This document shows positions 62,011-63,451 of a stretch of 63,451 nt of DNA, piece by piece; position 1 is the stretch's first letter; every line of letters starts with the position of its first letter. A program made the position numbers and the translations under genes. Below the pieces are notes generated by a model. That model was given only the letters and a program-made list of their open reading frames with translations. It made no database searches and was not told the origin of the DNA. Source of the stretch: CAIURC01 sp043777315 (GTDB taxonomy: Bacteria > Verrucomicrobiota > Verrucomicrobiia > Chthoniobacterales > Chthoniobacteraceae); NCBI GenBank assembly GCA_043777315.1, contig JAYVPW010000096.1, positions 1 through 63,451 on the forward strand, read 5' to 3'.

Positions 62011-62623
62011 AGACGTCTCGGAGCATCGTTTGGAGTTTCTTGCGCGCGTAAAAAAGGCGGGACATGACCGTGCCGATCGAGCATTCGAGCGCGTCGGCGA
62101 TCTCCTGATATTCGAGCCCGTCGAGCTCGCGAAGCACGATCACGGCGCGATGCTCGGGCGAGAGTTTCAGCACGGCTTCGTCGATGCGCGCGCGGACTTC
62201 CTGATCGGAGATTTTTTCGATCGGCTGGAGCTCGCCTTTCGGCAGCGTCACCGCGCCGGGCTCGACGTTTCGCAGGCCGATGGCGTCGTCAAATTCCGTC
62301 CCGCCGTGAATCTGCTTTTTGCGGATCGAGTCGATCGCGACGTTCATCAAAATCCGGTAGAGCCAGGTGTAAAAAGACGACTGGCCACGGAAACGCCCGA
62401 TCGATTTCCACGCTTTCAAAAAGCCGTCCTGCGCGAGATCCCACGCGTCTTGTTCGTTGCGGACGACGTTGTAGATCATGGAAAAAGCGCGGCTCCGGTA
62501 GCGGGTGACGAGTTCGTTAAATGCCTGCTGATCGCCGACTTGCGACCGGGCGACCAATTGGAGGTCATCGGGCTCGGGCGGCAGGTTTTCGGCGTCGGCG
62601 GACGTGCGATTGGACGGAGGCAC
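61997..62623 (-). CDS. ECF sigma factor (RpoE-like)
   Basis: A protein of about 208 residues with sigma region 2 (VTRYRSRAFSMIYNVVRNEQ, DAWDLAQDGFLKAWKSIGRF, FYTWLYRILMNVAIDSIRKK) and region 4 (LSPEHRAVIVLRELDGLEYQ, EIADALECSIGTVMSRLFYA). Such factors direct RNA polymerase to stress or envelope promoters. No ATG is available near the expected start. I use the GTG at 62623, but the frame runs to a TTG at 62692 that overlaps the upstream gene, so the N-terminus is uncertain. The anti-sigma-like gene follows in the same operon. Confidence 0.82.
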   Translation of the reverse strand: MPPSNRTSADAENLPPEPDDLQLVARSQVGDQQAFNELVTRYRSRAFSMIYNVVRNEQDAWDLAQDGFLKAWKSIGRFRGQSSFYTWLYRILMNVAIDSIRKKQIHGGTEFDDAIGLRNVEPGAVTLPKGELQPIEKISDQEVRARIDEAVLKLSPEHRAVIVLRELDGLEYQEIADALECSIGTVMSRLFYARKKLQTMLRDVYENL

Positions 62624-62675
62624 TGGCGGAAAATTCAACGAAACCCGGCTTTTCTGCGCCCGCGAAAACGCCCGC

Positions 62676-63338
62676 TCATTCGCCCGCCCCAAACCGGCGC
62701 CGCCACTCCGCGCGATACTCGCCCATGAGCTGAATGATGCCGTCGCGGATTTGGAAAAGCCGCTGATTGAGCATCGCGAAACGCGCGCGGGTGAGACGCG
62801 TTTCTTTTTTCAACTGCACCGCCGCTTCGAGCCCGGTCATCGTCGCTTTCAGGGCGCGCTTGAGATACGCGATCGTCATCCCGATTTCGTCCACGTCGTC
62901 GTCGCTGAGCGCGGCGGCGAGCTTGGCGCTGGCGATCGCGGTTTGGGTCGAGAGCTTCACGGCGGCGGGCTGGTTTTGGCCGTCGCCGAGTTCCTCGAAA
63001 AGCTGGTCGATCCAGACCGTCAGGGCGAACGACGCCTTGTAGAGCGGATGCACCTCGAAGCCCTCCTCCTCCGCTTCGGCTTCCTCCGCTTCGGCTTCGG
63101 CGTTGGCCTCGGCTTCCTGGTCGAAAAGAGAGTCCACATTCTCCGCCCACTGCTCGCCATCGCGGTCGAGCAGATGAAACCAGCCCATTTCCCGGGCGAT
63201 GATTTGGTCGCGTTTCGGGTCGTCCATGTAGCGCTCGAGCAGCTCCATGTATTTCTCGGTCTTGCGATCCTGCTGCTGGAGAAAACGCTCCCAATCGTAT
63301 TCGTCCCAGATTTGTTCCGGGCCCTCGTTGTCGCGCAT
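62676..63338 (-). CDS. Acidic protein of unknown function
   Basis: A 220-residue cytoplasmic protein. It has an N-terminal acidic segment (MRDNEGPEQIWDEYDWERFL), a run of Glu/Ala (about residues 75-92, EAEANAEAEAEEAEAEEEG), and a helical C-terminal half with ALTVWIDQLFEELGD and IGMTIAYLKRALKATMTGLE. I do not recognise the family. The ATG at 63338 is preceded by TTGCTC at -36. It is upstream of the ECF sigma gene on the same strand, with stop and start close together, so it could be part of the same transcript. Confidence 0.6.
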   Translation of the reverse strand: MRDNEGPEQIWDEYDWERFLQQQDRKTEKYMELLERYMDDPKRDQIIAREMGWFHLLDRDGEQWAENVDSLFDQEAEANAEAEAEEAEAEEEGFEVHPLYKASFALTVWIDQLFEELGDGQNQPAAVKLSTQTAIASAKLAAALSDDDVDEIGMTIAYLKRALKATMTGLEAAVQLKKETRLTRARFAMLNQRLFQIRDGIIQLMGEYRAEWRRRFGAGE

Positions 63339-63346
63339 GGGAAATA

Positions 63347-63374
63347 AATAAGTCCGCGCGCGGGTGGGGAGCAA
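63347..63374 (-). promoter_or_regulatory. Promoter of the acidic protein/ECF sigma operon
   Basis: On the minus strand: TTGCTC (63374-63369), 16 bp spacer, CTTATT (63352-63347), 8 bp before the ATG. This predicts a leaderless transcript. Confidence 0.42.
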
Positions 63375-63392
63375 AAGGAAAGTTGGGAGGGG

Positions 63393-63431
63393 CGAACGTC
63401 GAACGTCGAACGTCGAACGTCGAACGTCGAA
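63393..63431. repeat. Tandem 7-bp repeat CGAACGT
   Basis: Five exact copies of CGAACGT in a row (63393-63427) and a partial sixth copy. It lies upstream of the promoter at 63347-63374, near the end of the window. Confidence 0.85.
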
Positions 63432-63451
63432 GTGCGGAAGGATCCGCGCGC

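Noticed and set aside
63393..63431. Possible CRISPR array
   Set aside because: The 7-bp units are adjacent with no spacers; it is a simple tandem repeat.

Overview
The window is a high-GC bacterial chromosome segment with dense, mostly operonic housekeeping genes. It most probably comes from a member of the Verrucomicrobiota (class Chthoniobacteria or a relative). Four things point there: a PEP-CTERM sorting protein, a protein with an N-terminal LEPR-XLL-like motif, a PVC-type large c-type cytochrome/dehydrogenase, and several interspersed inverted-repeat families that interrupt intergenic regions. There is LPS synthesis and export (kdsA, lptC, lptA, lptB), so the cell is Gram-negative. No database search was possible, so the taxonomic statement is an inference.

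Layout. 1-6.3 kb: a partial leftward gene, a TIM-barrel sugar isomerase, a Uma2-type protein, an M29 aminopeptidase, an NfeD-like membrane protease, and a leftward dapF-amidohydrolase pair. 6.5-13.0 kb: one giant leftward secreted protein of about 2163 residues, not confidently assigned to a family. 13.4-21.2 kb: a 3D-domain lipoprotein, a decayed gene fragment, and two large secreted proteins (one with PQQ/delta-60-like repeats and an Ig-like domain, one PEP-CTERM). 21.3-31.0 kb (leftward): secA, pyrE, a ridA homologue and a 1789-residue LEPR-XLL-type repeat protein. 31.2-38.5 kb: a PQQ-like propeller protein, rpsA, a coiled-coil protein, a CxxS glutaredoxin and a heme-binding dehydrogenase. 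38.6-42.2 kb: kdsA-lptC-lptA-lptB-hpf. 42.4-51.4 kb: pgi, a sensor-less histidine kinase, an NtrC-type regulator, glnD and an FtsX-family permease, all closely packed. 51.6-53.7 kb: trpA and a flavin oxidoreductase. 54.0-58.2 kb: rpmH-rnpA-yidD-yidC-khpB, rpoZ, smpB. 58.2-63.3 kb: zwf-opcA and an ECF sigma factor/anti-sigma operon.

Two window-wide patterns stand out. First, eight copies of a ~130 bp imperfect palindrome with a detectable polarity sit between genes. Second, many first genes of transcription units have a TTGC/TTGG/TTGA-type -35 element about 34-40 bp before the start codon and almost no Shine-Dalgarno sequence, which suggests that leaderless or near-leaderless mRNAs are common here. 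The strongest candidates for undescribed biology are the 2163-residue periplasmic/secreted protein, the palindrome family, and the kinase-NtrC-GlnD-permease operon. No CRISPR array, tRNA, rRNA or transposase gene was seen.
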